Of a stretch of 24,049 bases of DNA, positions 1 to 8,494 are shown piece after piece (positions within the stretch are counted from its first letter, which is position 1; each line of letters starts with the position of its first letter). The translations under genes were made by a program, and so were the position numbers. Source of the stretch: an uncultured Verrucomicrobiales bacterium (GTDB lineage Bacteria > Verrucomicrobiota > Verrucomicrobiia > Verrucomicrobiales > Akkermansiaceae); assembly GCA_937905985.1 (NCBI GenBank), contig CALCWC010000058.1, positions 1 to 24,049 of the forward strand, read 5' to 3'. The notes under the pieces are model-generated. The model did no database searches. It saw only the letters and a list, made by a program, of their open reading frames with translations, and was not told the origin of the DNA.

Positions 1-57
1 AAACCTACCACCACTTTTTTGTGTCTTCTCGAAATTTTATGGGACGGCAGTGATCTT

Positions 58-124
58 AAATCCCCAATCCAAAATCCCAAATCCTGCGTCTAATTGAGGT
101 TTTGGGATTTAAGATTGGGGATTT
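58..124. repeat. Long imperfect inverted repeat downstream of the lipoprotein gene
   Basis: Positions 58-81 and 101-124 are reverse complements at 22 of 24 positions, with a 19-nt loop. The arms are built from AAATCCCC/AAATCCC-like heptads. The repeat starts 29 nt beyond the stop codon of the minus-strand lipoprotein gene, so its transcript would fold into a long stem there. No clear U-run follows the stem on the minus strand, so a classical Rho-independent terminator is not certain; an RNA 3'-end stabiliser or a dispersed intergenic repeat are alternatives. I see no gene in positions 1-152. Confidence 0.6.
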
Positions 125-152
125 AGGATGTATTAAATCCGGGTGCGCGGGG

Positions 153-653
153 TCAATCCAGCATCCTGAAAGTGGCGGGGACCTCGCCCACGGGCTTGTT
201 GTTCACCTTGAGGGAGCAGGATGCCTGGGTGGCGCTGCCGAAGGTGAATTCCGCGCTCAGGGTCTCCTTCTCGCCCTCCAGGCCCTCCCATTCCTCGCCG
301 TAGGTGATGTTGAACACGGCGTTGGCGCTCTTGCCGCCCTTGAGGGGATCGTAGGTGTAGGTGAGCGTGCCTTGCACGGGGCTGCCGTTGTTGGTGCGCG
401 TCACCCTGCAGGTGCCGCTCTCGTCGAACGTGAAGCTGTAGCTCGTCTCCGTTCCCTGCAGCTCCAGCGAGCGCCCCTTGAGCAGCTGGTCCGGGTCGTC
501 GGATTCCGTCTTGGGGTCCGTGGAGCCGGGGTGGCGGTTCCAGCCGGGGTCGGTGGAGCCGCCACCACCGCCGCCTCCGCCGCCTCCGCAGGCGCAGAGG
601 GTGGTGGCGATGGTGATTCCTGCCAGCAGTTTGATGATGTGGGATGTCTTCAT
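153..653 (-). CDS. Small lipoprotein with a poly-glycine tether, function unknown
   Basis: This 166-aa protein has a basic n-region, a hydrophobic core and a lipobox (Leu19-Cys-Ala-Cys22), so Cys22 should be lipidated. Exactly ten glycines follow Cys22, encoded by mixed GGA/GGC/GGT codons, then a short linker in which GSTDP occurs twice. The remaining 110 or so residues (about 57-166) look like a compact beta-rich domain with many alternating Thr/Ser/Tyr/Phe residues and two Cys (in the segments GTCRVTR and QASCSLK) that could pair. I do not recognise the family. The start is supported by a good Shine-Dalgarno sequence (AGAAAGGA) 9 nt upstream. The gene begins 39 nt after the stop of the autotransporter gene with no terminator between them, so the two are probably co-transcribed. 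A periplasmic or outer-membrane accessory role (assembly, retention or control of the protease) is possible but unproven. It could equally be an unrelated antigenic lipoprotein. Confidence 0.85.
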   Translation of the reverse strand: MKTSHIIKLLAGITIATTLCACGGGGGGGGGGSTDPGWNRHPGSTDPKTESDDPDQLLKGRSLELQGTETSYSFTFDESGTCRVTRTNNGSPVQGTLTYTYDPLKGGKSANAVFNITYGEEWEGLEGEKETLSAEFTFGSATQASCSLKVNNKPVGEVPATFRMLD

Positions 654-662
654 ATGTGTAAA

Positions 663-670
663 TCCTTTCT
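663..670 (-). promoter_or_regulatory. Shine-Dalgarno site of the lipoprotein gene
   Basis: The minus strand reads AGAAAGGA here, 9 nt before the ATG at 653. It stands out because neither giant gene in the window has a comparable site. It suggests the lipoprotein is translated efficiently and independently from the polycistronic message. Confidence 0.6.
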
Positions 671-692
671 GGGTTTTCTGGTTGAACTCAAA

Positions 693-3600
693 TCAGAAGC
701 GGAGGGTGGCGCCGATTCCGGCGTTGTGGCTGTTGTTGTGCTTCGCGCCCTCGAAGGAGTACGTGGCGTTCACGCTCCAGTGGTCGGTGATGGCGTAGGC
801 CCCGCCCACGGTGATACTGGCGCCGATGCGGCCGGGGTTCGCCCCGCGGCGCCGCATATCCAGGGCGGCTGTCGGGTTGTGCCGCGACATGTCGCCCGTC
901 AGCGCCGCTTCCGCAAACACCGTGCCGTGGCCGATGGCGTGCGTGACTCCCGCGCCCACTTCCGCGCGCAGGTTCTGTACGGAGCCCGTGTGCGCATCGG
1001 CGATATGCCCGCTGTTCGTGGCTGTGTACTCCAGCCCGCCGAAGTAGTTCAGCGCGGTGTTTTCGCTGATATACATCACATCATTGGCGTGTACGGTCAG
1101 CGTGCCGCTGTTCTGCGTCCAGCGCTCGCGGGAGTATCCCAGCGTGCCGCGGGATTCCGTCTTGCCGTATCCGGCGGCGGCCTCCAGCCACAGGCTGTTG
1201 GCTCCGCGGGAGAACACCCTCGCGCGGCCGAAGACGCCCGCGTGCTGGGTGTCCTGCTTCACCCGGCTCATGCCGAAGGTGCTCACGCTGTTCCAGGTGT
1301 GGCCAATCGCCACGCCTGCGGCTCCATGCTCCCCGGCGTTGAACTCCACGCCCAGCGCGGCGCCGTACAGGGTGTTGTCAGCCCCCGCGTGGCCGTGCGC
1401 GGAACTCTGGCGCGTGTGCGAGCCGATGGCATCCGCCCACACCGCCGTGCGTCCCGTGCCAATCGCGCGCAGGCTCTGGTGGCGGCCGTTGAGCGTGCCC
1501 ATGAAGGCGTGCTGCGCGTTCACAATGCCCCAGTCCGCCTGCACCAGGGCGTCCGCCACGCCTGCCGCCAGCGTTTCCGTGACGGGGGGTTCAAACTCCC
1601 CGCCCAGCATGGCGGGGTCGCCCGCCTGTGCTGTCATCCGCTTCAGCGCTACGCTCTTCGCAGCGGTTTGCCTCAGGGTGATGGCCGTTCCCGTGTTCTG
1701 GATGTCGTAGGTGCCGGTCGCCAGGTCAAAGAGCGCGTTGAGCGACTTGCCGGAGCTGTTGGTGATGCTGCCCGTGGCGGTGACGAGGGTGTAGAGCGTG
1801 CCCTGCGAGATGCTGCCGGTGTAACCCAGGCTGCCGCCTGCAATCGTCAGGTCGCCGTGCACCTGGAACGCATTTGCCGCATTTGTGGCTAGCCCCAGGG
1901 TGAGCGTGGAGCCGCTCGCCGTCTTGAGGTTGCCGTAGAAGTCGGCTCCCGCGCTCGCGTTCAAGGCGTGCCCGCCGAGCGTGTAGGAGGCATCCGGACG
2001 CAGGCGCATGATGGCGCCGTTCTGCAGCGAGATGTCGCCGTCCACCGTGATGGCGGTGAACAGGGAGGCACCGTTGTTCACGGTAATGTTGGCCTCCATG
2101 CTGCTCTTCTCCAGCAGGGCGAGCGCGCCTTGCTGCACGGTCACGCCGCCGGTGAACTTGTTCTTGCCGCCCAGCTCCACGCGTTTGGCACCGGTCTTGG
2201 TGAGCGTGGTGCCGGTAATGCCGGTGCCGATGTAGCCCTGCTGCACGGTGGATGCCCCGGAGGCGTTGATGCTGCCGCCGGTGATGTTGCCCCTGGTGAG
2301 CGTGAGCCCGGCGGTCTTGAGATTGCCCGTGAGCGTCAGCTCCTCGGCGTACAGCAGCTCGCCGTTCTTGCCATCCGCGCCGCCCTCCGTCGCCAGCGTG
2401 AGCGCCTTCACCGAGCCGCCGTTCGCCGTGAGCGCGGCGGTGCCGGTCACGTTCACGCCCTTGGACGAGATGTCCTTGCCGTTGAGGTTGAGCGTGCCTT
2501 CCTTCAGGGTGATGGAGCCGCTGCCCGCCGTGCTGTTCTGTGCGATGGTGAGCGTGCCCTCGCCGTTCTTGGTGATGATGGAGCAGGTGTCTGCCAGAGA
2601 GGCGCTGCTGGTCTGGCCCTTCTTGATGTCCAGCGTGCCGCCCGCAAGCGTCAGCTTGTCCGTGGCTGCATCCATCACCAGCGTGCCGCCCTGCATGTCG
2701 ATGCTCTTCAGCTTGCCGCCGGCGGCCTTGGTGATGGCGCTCACGCTCGCGCTGTCCGTTCCCGTCAGCAGGTAGCTGGTGTGGTCCACCACGCCGTCGC
2801 CGGTGGTGGCCTTGCCGTTCGTTCCCAGCGTGAGCTGCTCGCCGCTCCTCAGCCCGCTGTGGGTGATGGTGGTGCCGCCGTTCTTGGTGGTGCCGCCGTT
2901 CACGATGGTGACGCTGCGCCCGGTGGTCATGGTGAATCCGCTGTTGCCGGTCTTGCCGTTCACGTCCACATGGGTGGTCTCACCGTCGGTGAGGGTGAGG
3001 GCGGAAGCATCGTACGTTCCCTTCAGCGTAACCGTGCCGCTGTTTTCAATGGCCTGCCTCAGGGTGAGGGTGAAGCCCTTCTCCACGCTCACCACGCTGC
3101 CGGAGCAGGAGGTGGTGATCTTGTTGCCCACCCCGTTGGCGGCAATCTCCAGCGTGCCGCAGGAGAGAAGCACATCCCCGGTGCCCAGTGCGTTCGCGTT
3201 GGTCACGCGCAGCACGCCTCCCGTGTACACTCCCGTGCCCCCGGTGTAGGTGTTGCCGCTGCTGAGCGTCACCCTGGAGCCCTCGTTCACCACCAGCTGT
3301 TTGGAACCGCTGATGGTGGCGGAAATCGTGCCTGCACTGGCGGTAACCTTTGCCCCGGAGATGCTGCCGCCCACGTTCACGGCCCTGGTGACTTCAATAT
3401 AGCCGCCCGTGGCGTGCAGCTTGTCCGTGGCGGCGTCAACCGTCAGCGTGCCGCCCTGAACATCGATGGATGTGAGCTGGCCTCCCGCCTTCTGGTTGAT
3501 GGCGCTCACGCTCGCCCTGTCCGTTCCCGTCAGCAGGTAGCTGGTGTAGTCCACCACGCCGCCTGCCGTGGCCTTGCCGTCCGTTCCCAGCGTGAGCGTG

Positions 3601-6600
3601 CCGCTCTTCAGGCCGCTGTGGGTGATGTTGGCGCCGCCGTCGACGGTCTTGCCGCCATTCACCAGGGTGACGCTGTACCCGCCGCTCTGCTCAAACCCGC
3701 TGTTGCCGGTCTTGCCGTTGATGTCCACGTGCGTGGTACCGCCGTGCTTGAGCTCCAGCGCGGAGGCATCGAACGCGCCCTTGAGGGTGAGCGTGCCCGT
3801 GTTGACGATGGCGTCCTTCAGCGCGAGCTTGTAGTCGCTTGTGATGGTGATACCGCTGGTGCTGCCGCTTGTAATGGTGTTGGAGAACCCGTTGGCGGCT
3901 ATCTCCAGCGTGCCGTTCGTGAGCGTGACCTTGCCCGTGCCGAGGGCGTCCTTGTTGCCGATGCGCAGCGTGCCGTCGATCACCTTGGTCTCCCCGGTGT
4001 GGGAGTTGGCGCGGTTGATGGTCACGGCACCCTTGGCGGTCACGGTGGAGCTGCCGCTCAGCGCCGTGTTCAGCGTGCCTGCCTTGGCGGTTACGGCGGT
4101 GTTCTGGGCGGTGCCGCCCACCGTTACGTTTTGCGTGATGCTCAGCGTGCCGCCGGTGGCGTTGATCAGGTTGGTGGCGGCGTCAACCGTCAGCGTGCCG
4201 CCCTCCACCTGAATGCTCTTCAGCTGGGCGTCCGCCTTCCGGTTGATGGCACTCACGCTCGCGCTGTCCGTTCCCGTCAGCAGGTAGGTGCTGTAGTCCA
4301 CCGCATCGTCTCCGGTGGAAGCCTTGCCGTCCGTTCTCAGCGTCAGCACCTCGCCGCCCTTCAGGCTGCTGTGGGTGATGGTGGCCCCGGCGTTCACCGT
4401 GGTGCCTCCGCTCACCACCGTCACGTTGCGGCCCCTGGTCAGGGTGAAGCCGCTGTCTCCGGTCAAGCCGTCGGTGTTGATGTGGGTGACGCCGCCTTCC
4501 GAGAGCGCCAGCGCGGAGGCATCGAATATACCCTTCAGGGCGAGCGTGCCCATGTTGGTGATGGCCTTCTGCAGCGTGAGCGTCTTGCCGCTCGCCACGT
4601 TGATGGCGCTCTGCCCGGTGGCTGTGATGGCGGAGCCGAAGGCGGGCAGGGTGGCCGTGTCGCCCGTCAGGTTCACGGTCGCGCCGTTGAGCTGCACCGC
4701 GTACTTGCCGTCCGTCCCGGTCAGGTCGATGTCATAGGTCGCGTCTTCCAGCGCCAGTGTGCCGCCGGTGCCGCTTGCCGCCCCGTGCAGCCCGCTCAGG
4801 CTGCCGCCGCCCTGCAGCCGCAGCGTGCCGCCGTTGAGCGTGGTTCCTTGTGTCGCCTCAATGGCAGACGTGAACGCCAGCTCGCCCTCATCCACGCGCA
4901 GCGTGCCCTCGAACTCCGTCAGGTCTCCGCTGAACGTCTGCGTGCCGCTGCCCTTCTTCACGAGGCTCAGCCAGAAGAACACCTGGCCCTGGAACTCGTA
5001 GTCCTCTGCCGCATTGATGGTCAGCGTGTGCTTGTCAGGCGTAATGTGCATGCCGAAGTTGTCGATCTGGTCCTTCTTGGCTGCCGCTGCGCTGTAGGTG
5101 CCGCTGTACAGGTAGGTCGTCTTGGACGATTCCGTGTCGTCGATACCCCCAATGGTGATGTCGCCGCCCACGCCGAACCCGGCCATGCCGTACGGCAACT
5201 GCTTGACATCCACCATGCCGTGCGCCTCCATGCGCACCGCGCCCTTGATGGTGCCGGATTTCAGCTCCACCACCTGACCGTGGTCATAGGTTGGGTAATA
5301 CTGCTCCTTGTAGTAGTGCGGGGTGAAGATGACGAGGTCCCCATCATATCCACCGGGGGCTGTATCCTTGATGGTGGTGTTGGTCACATATACGTCCGAC
5401 GACGTGCCCAATTCAAGCGTGCCGTTGCCGGAGAGGGTGTTGACGATGATGTTGTGGAAGTGCCTGGGTTCCGGTTCATTCTCTTCAATATCCTGGACAG
5501 AGTTGGTCAGCGAGCCGCCGCCGTCCACCTCCAGGGCCTCGATGATGTGCTTGCTGTCCACCTCGCGCTCCAGGTGCACCAGCGTGTATTGACCGCCGTC
5601 GCGCAGCTTCAGGTTGTGGAACGTCAACGGCTCACCGCCCTTGACCGCCCTGTAGTAGGTCGTCAAGTGCCCGGATACCGTCACGTTGTCCTGCAGCCCG
5701 GTGTGCAGAGGGGTCTCCGCGGAGCCGGCGGTGACGTAGCCCTCCACGTTCACCGAGATGTCCGGGCTGATGTTGACCTGGCCGTCGGGTGCCAGCTGGT
5801 AGGTGGCGTTGGGCTCAATGGTGAGCGTGCCGGTACCGTCCACCACGCCGGTGAAGGTTCCGTTGCCGCGCAGGCTGAGCTCGCCGCTCTTGTTGATGGT
5901 GTAGTTGCGGGAGGCGGTGAGGACGCGCAGCGTGGTGCGCTGGGATTCATCCTCCGCGCCGATGATGAGCGTGCCGTGGAATTCCGTCGGGTCCTTCTTG
6001 GAGTAGTAGGTGACGCCCTGCGTTGTGGAGGAGTTGCTGAAGCGCAGCTCCGTCGTTTCATCGCCCGTGAAGATGCCGTACACCTCCGTGTCCATCGAGG
6101 TGTGGATGTTCAGGTGCGCCCCGTTGAGCAGGTGCACCTCGCCGTTCAGGGCCCCCGTGTGCAGCACCGTGTGCATGGCGCCGTCCAGCGTCAGCTTCGC
6201 TCCCTCCGCCATTTCCAGTCCGTTGATTATCTCGTCTGCCGGCAGGTCCAGCGTGAGCCGGGAGTTGCTTCCCATGTTGATGTCGGCATTCGGGATGCCC
6301 AGGGTTGATGTGACCTCCACGCCGCTGCCCAGCGTAACGGCGTGGCAGGCGCTGATAGCGCCGCCTTTGCCCATCTCCAGGGTGTATGTCCCCTGGGTGA
6401 AGGTCATACTGTACGGGGATACGGTTCCTACCACGGTGATGGTGGCACTTCCGTTGTGGTTGAAGAAAACATCCTTCTTATCGCTGGGTGTGCTGCTCTT
6501 GCCGTCCCACAGGGAGGAAGCCCAGGTGCCGCTGCCGCCGGTCCATGTCAGCACCTCCGGCTGTTTGTAGGTGAGTTTGAGCTGCCGGCCGCTGAGCGTA

Positions 6601-8417
6601 ATGTCGCCGCAGTTGGTGGTGATGTCGGTCCAGTTCGTCACGCTGCCGCTCACGTTCATCAAAATGTAGCTCTTCCCGTTTTCCAACGTGCCGTCCACCG
6701 CCAGCTCGCATGCGCCCTGCACATTCAGGTCGCCCGTGAGCGTCAGCAGCTGCGTGGTCTTGTTGTCGTAACCCAGGGTGAAGTGCAGGATGGAGTCCGT
6801 CTCCAGCGTCAGCGTGGTGGTGAGCGTCGCGCTGCCCGTCACCGCCAGCGTGCCGGTGGACTCCACCAGGAGCCCCTCGCTGAACCTGGCCGTGCTGCCG
6901 TCCGCCAGCTCCAGGATGCCAAAGTCGTCCACATCGCCTGTTTGCGCGGTGAGCGTGGCCTGGTTCCCCAGGGAGAGCGCGCCCATGGCCACATTCACCG
7001 TTCCCGCCGGGATGCCCACCTGGGAGAACGATGCCCGCGCGCTGCCAATCTTGGTGATGGCATTCGCCTTCAGCGTGGCTCCGGTGGTTCCGGTGAAGGT
7101 GTAGGCACCCCGGGTGTTGTTCAAGAGCAGGGAGGGCGTGGCCAGCGCACCCTTCAGGTTCACGTTCTTCTGCGTCGCCTCATCGTTGAACTCCACGGCG
7201 CGGCCCTCATGGTAGTAGCTGGCGTAGTAGCCATCCAGGGCAAACACCTGCCAGGCGGCGTTCTTCCCCGGCAGCTCCACCGTCGTGGCGGCCGCGGCAT
7301 CCGTGCTGCTCCAGGTGTTGGCCGCGCCCGTCCACGTCAGCGCCTCGCTCGTGTACTCGTCGTACATCTTCTGCAGGACCACCGGCGTGTTGATGTAGGT
7401 GATATCGCAGATGTTCCATGCACTGTTGATAAGAGTCCAATCCTTCGTGTGCGCCGCGTCCTCGTACAGGTGAAGGTCGCCCCGGGCGTTGATTCCCACA
7501 TACACCTGCGTCACGGAGTAATTCCTGTCGTCCGAATTCGCAAGGTACAGGGATTCCAGCTGCCCGTCATTCCGAACGGTGAAGCCGTAGCACGACATCG
7601 CGTGCCCTTGGTTTATATCGTTCAGTATGCCTATGTAGGCTATCTGCCCGTATACCTTCCGGTTGCCGTCGCGGTCCAACCCGAACGCCTCGAACAAGAA
7701 GTCCGTGGCCGATATCAGCGATGTCTTGTCGCCGTCCAGGTAGTATACCTCGCGGGATGCCGCCTTCCCCGTGAAATAGTTGGAGAAGTAGGCCGCCTTA
7801 TCCGCTCCATCCACCAGCTGAGAATAGCCTGACTTGTCTTCCCTGGTGTTTTCGCCAGATGCCAGGAACCACTCCACCGCCATTTCCGCATCGCCGCCGG
7901 CTGCGTAGCCGCTCCGGTCCTCCTGCGTCCAGTTGTCGTAGAACAGCATGTGGATGTCCAGGCTCTGCGTGCCTCCCAGCTGCTGCAGGTTCGCAGAGTC
8001 GTACGTGTAGCCGTAGGGCAGGGGGGCATCCCCCTTGTAGAACACGCCGTAATAGCTCTCCCAGTACTGGAGCAGGTTCGCACCCACGCAGTACCAGCAG
8101 GAGTTGCCGTCGTTCACCAGCTTGTCGAACGCGCTCGGCACAAAATACGTCCCCTGCACCCGGCGCGCCAAATCTCCCAGGAAACTGAAATTCCCGCCGT
8201 TCTTCTGGTACAGCTCCTGCGCCCCGCGGTACGGTTGCTCCCCCGTTTGTTTCCAGTACAAACCCTTGCCCGTATCATAGAACCGCGTGGATTCCGTTAT
8301 CTTTCCCAAATTCACGCCGTCCGCCGAATACGTCTCGGACGCCGTTGCCGCCGTGACCCCCGCTACGGAGAATAGAATCGACAATAACAAGCTAACGTAA
8401 GGTGATGTCGGTTTCAT
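693..8417 (-). CDS. Autotransporter carrying an IdeS/Mac-family (C66) cysteine protease passenger
   Basis: This 2574-aa protein has a signal peptide (about 1-26). Residues about 85-345 match the IdeS/Mac fold by eye: Cys107 in NSCWYC followed by a conserved N-L-L-x-x-W helix, His272 in QGHAMSCYGF, and Asn294/Asp296 in LYLANSDDRNYS followed by VYVGINARGDL. These line up with IdeS Cys94, His262, Asp284/Asp286 and the strand after them; Lys99 may match the oxyanion-hole Lys84. Asn stands where IdeS has the triad Asp, which is the papain-like Cys-His-Asn arrangement. From about 359 to 2270 there is a PATR-type beta-helical passenger, including W-x-G modules at Trp362 and Trp625 and three 250-aa tandem modules. 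The last 300 residues or so form an autotransporter beta-barrel (PF03797-like) ending in Arg-Phe. Family members cleave immunoglobulin heavy chains; the substrate here is unknown. No clear Shine-Dalgarno site precedes the ATG. The fold assignment is strong, the substrate is inferred. Confidence 0.9.
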   Translation of the reverse strand: MKPTSPYVSLLLSILFSVAGVTAATASETYSADGVNLGKITESTRFYDTGKGLYWKQTGEQPYRGAQELYQKNGGNFSFLGDLARRVQGTYFVPSAFDKLVNDGNSCWYCVGANLLQYWESYYGVFYKGDAPLPYGYTYDSANLQQLGGTQSLDIHMLFYDNWTQEDRSGYAAGGDAEMAVEWFLASGENTREDKSGYSQLVDGADKAAYFSNYFTGKAASREVYYLDGDKTSLISATDFLFEAFGLDRDGNRKVYGQIAYIGILNDINQGHAMSCYGFTVRNDGQLESLYLANSDDRNYSVTQVYVGINARGDLHLYEDAAHTKDWTLINSAWNICDITYINTPVVLQKMYDEYTSEALTWTGAANTWSSTDAAAATTVELPGKNAAWQVFALDGYYASYYHEGRAVEFNDEATQKNVNLKGALATPSLLLNNTRGAYTFTGTTGATLKANAITKIGSARASFSQVGIPAGTVNVAMGALSLGNQATLTAQTGDVDDFGILELADGSTARFSEGLLVESTGTLAVTGSATLTTTLTLETDSILHFTLGYDNKTTQLLTLTGDLNVQGACELAVDGTLENGKSYILMNVSGSVTNWTDITTNCGDITLSGRQLKLTYKQPEVLTWTGGSGTWASSLWDGKSSTPSDKKDVFFNHNGSATITVVGTVSPYSMTFTQGTYTLEMGKGGAISACHAVTLGSGVEVTSTLGIPNADINMGSNSRLTLDLPADEIINGLEMAEGAKLTLDGAMHTVLHTGALNGEVHLLNGAHLNIHTSMDTEVYGIFTGDETTELRFSNSSTTQGVTYYSKKDPTEFHGTLIIGAEDESQRTTLRVLTASRNYTINKSGELSLRGNGTFTGVVDGTGTLTIEPNATYQLAPDGQVNISPDISVNVEGYVTAGSAETPLHTGLQDNVTVSGHLTTYYRAVKGGEPLTFHNLKLRDGGQYTLVHLEREVDSKHIIEALEVDGGGSLTNSVQDIEENEPEPRHFHNIIVNTLSGNGTLELGTSSDVYVTNTTIKDTAPGGYDGDLVIFTPHYYKEQYYPTYDHGQVVELKSGTIKGAVRMEAHGMVDVKQLPYGMAGFGVGGDITIGGIDDTESSKTTYLYSGTYSAAAAKKDQIDNFGMHITPDKHTLTINAAEDYEFQGQVFFWLSLVKKGSGTQTFSGDLTEFEGTLRVDEGELAFTSAIEATQGTTLNGGTLRLQGGGSLSGLHGAASGTGGTLALEDATYDIDLTGTDGKYAVQLNGATVNLTGDTATLPAFGSAITATGQSAINVASGKTLTLQKAITNMGTLALKGIFDASALALSEGGVTHINTDGLTGDSGFTLTRGRNVTVVSGGTTVNAGATITHSSLKGGEVLTLRTDGKASTGDDAVDYSTYLLTGTDSASVSAINRKADAQLKSIQVEGGTLTVDAATNLINATGGTLSITQNVTVGGTAQNTAVTAKAGTLNTALSGSSTVTAKGAVTINRANSHTGETKVIDGTLRIGNKDALGTGKVTLTNGTLEIAANGFSNTITSGSTSGITITSDYKLALKDAIVNTGTLTLKGAFDASALELKHGGTTHVDINGKTGNSGFEQSGGYSVTLVNGGKTVDGGANITHSGLKSGTLTLGTDGKATAGGVVDYTSYLLTGTDRASVSAINQKAGGQLTSIDVQGGTLTVDAATDKLHATGGYIEVTRAVNVGGSISGAKVTASAGTISATISGSKQLVVNEGSRVTLSSGNTYTGGTGVYTGGVLRVTNANALGTGDVLLSCGTLEIAANGVGNKITTSCSGSVVSVEKGFTLTLRQAIENSGTVTLKGTYDASALTLTDGETTHVDVNGKTGNSGFTMTTGRSVTIVNGGTTKNGGTTITHSGLRSGEQLTLGTNGKATTGDGVVDHTSYLLTGTDSASVSAITKAAGGKLKSIDMQGGTLVMDAATDKLTLAGGTLDIKKGQTSSASLADTCSIITKNGEGTLTIAQNSTAGSGSITLKEGTLNLNGKDISSKGVNVTGTAALTANGGSVKALTLATEGGADGKNGELLYAEELTLTGNLKTAGLTLTRGNITGGSINASGASTVQQGYIGTGITGTTLTKTGAKRVELGGKNKFTGGVTVQQGALALLEKSSMEANITVNNGASLFTAITVDGDISLQNGAIMRLRPDASYTLGGHALNASAGADFYGNLKTASGSTLTLGLATNAANAFQVHGDLTIAGGSLGYTGSISQGTLYTLVTATGSITNSSGKSLNALFDLATGTYDIQNTGTAITLRQTAAKSVALKRMTAQAGDPAMLGGEFEPPVTETLAAGVADALVQADWGIVNAQHAFMGTLNGRHQSLRAIGTGRTAVWADAIGSHTRQSSAHGHAGADNTLYGAALGVEFNAGEHGAAGVAIGHTWNSVSTFGMSRVKQDTQHAGVFGRARVFSRGANSLWLEAAAGYGKTESRGTLGYSRERWTQNSGTLTVHANDVMYISENTALNYFGGLEYTATNSGHIADAHTGSVQNLRAEVGAGVTHAIGHGTVFAEAALTGDMSRHNPTAALDMRRRGANPGRIGASITVGGAYAITDHWSVNATYSFEGAKHNNSHNAGIGATLRF
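2610..4640 (-). repeat. Three tandem modules of about 250 aa in the autotransporter stalk
   Basis: Three successive units, about 765 and 747 bp apart, share the same order of motifs on the minus strand: an LTL(K/R)xAI segment, (F/Y)DASAL, a TGxSGF strand, a TITHSxL turn, a YLLTGTDxASVSAI segment and a GGTLxxDAAT strand. The YLLTGTD block reads near 4244-4295, 3497-3548 and 2732-2783. The third unit is shorter at its end. Nucleotide similarity is clear in the best-conserved blocks but the units have diverged elsewhere, so this is an old duplication now evolving by substitution. Such units lengthen the beta-helical stalk that holds the protease away from the membrane. Confidence 0.85.
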
Positions 8418-8437
8418 ACATGAAAAATATTAGCCCC

Positions 8438-8466
8438 ATTATCTCCCCCCCTGCCTGTTCCGTCAA
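8438..8466 (-). promoter_or_regulatory. Sigma70-like promoter of the protease autotransporter, with a G7 tract in the spacer
   Basis: On the minus strand TTGACG (8461-8466, 5/6 to consensus) is followed by a 17-bp spacer and GATAAT (8438-8443, 5/6 to consensus). The spacer contains seven consecutive G (plus-strand C7 at 8445-8451). Transcription would start near 8431, giving a leader of only about 14 nt before the ATG at 8417. The 17-bp spacing is optimal as sequenced; gain or loss of one G would make it 18 or 16 bp. The promoter call rests on motif fit alone. Confidence 0.65.
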
Positions 8467-8494
8467 GGCAAAACGCAGCAAAAGTGCCTCAAAA

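Noticed and set aside
102..1892. A 596-codon plus-strand frame across the lipoprotein and barrel
   Set aside because: It starts inside the inverted repeat and crosses two well-supported minus-strand genes antisense, with no family resemblance.
2610..4640. CRISPR-like array
   Set aside because: The repeats are 750 bp long, coding and in frame; there are no short identical repeats separated by unique spacers.
1968..6308. A 1446-codon open frame on the plus strand
   Set aside because: It runs antisense to the autotransporter stalk, is rich in Val, Gly, Arg, His and Ala without domains or a signal peptide, and repeats only because the sense strand does. It is a by-product of GC-rich repetitive coding.
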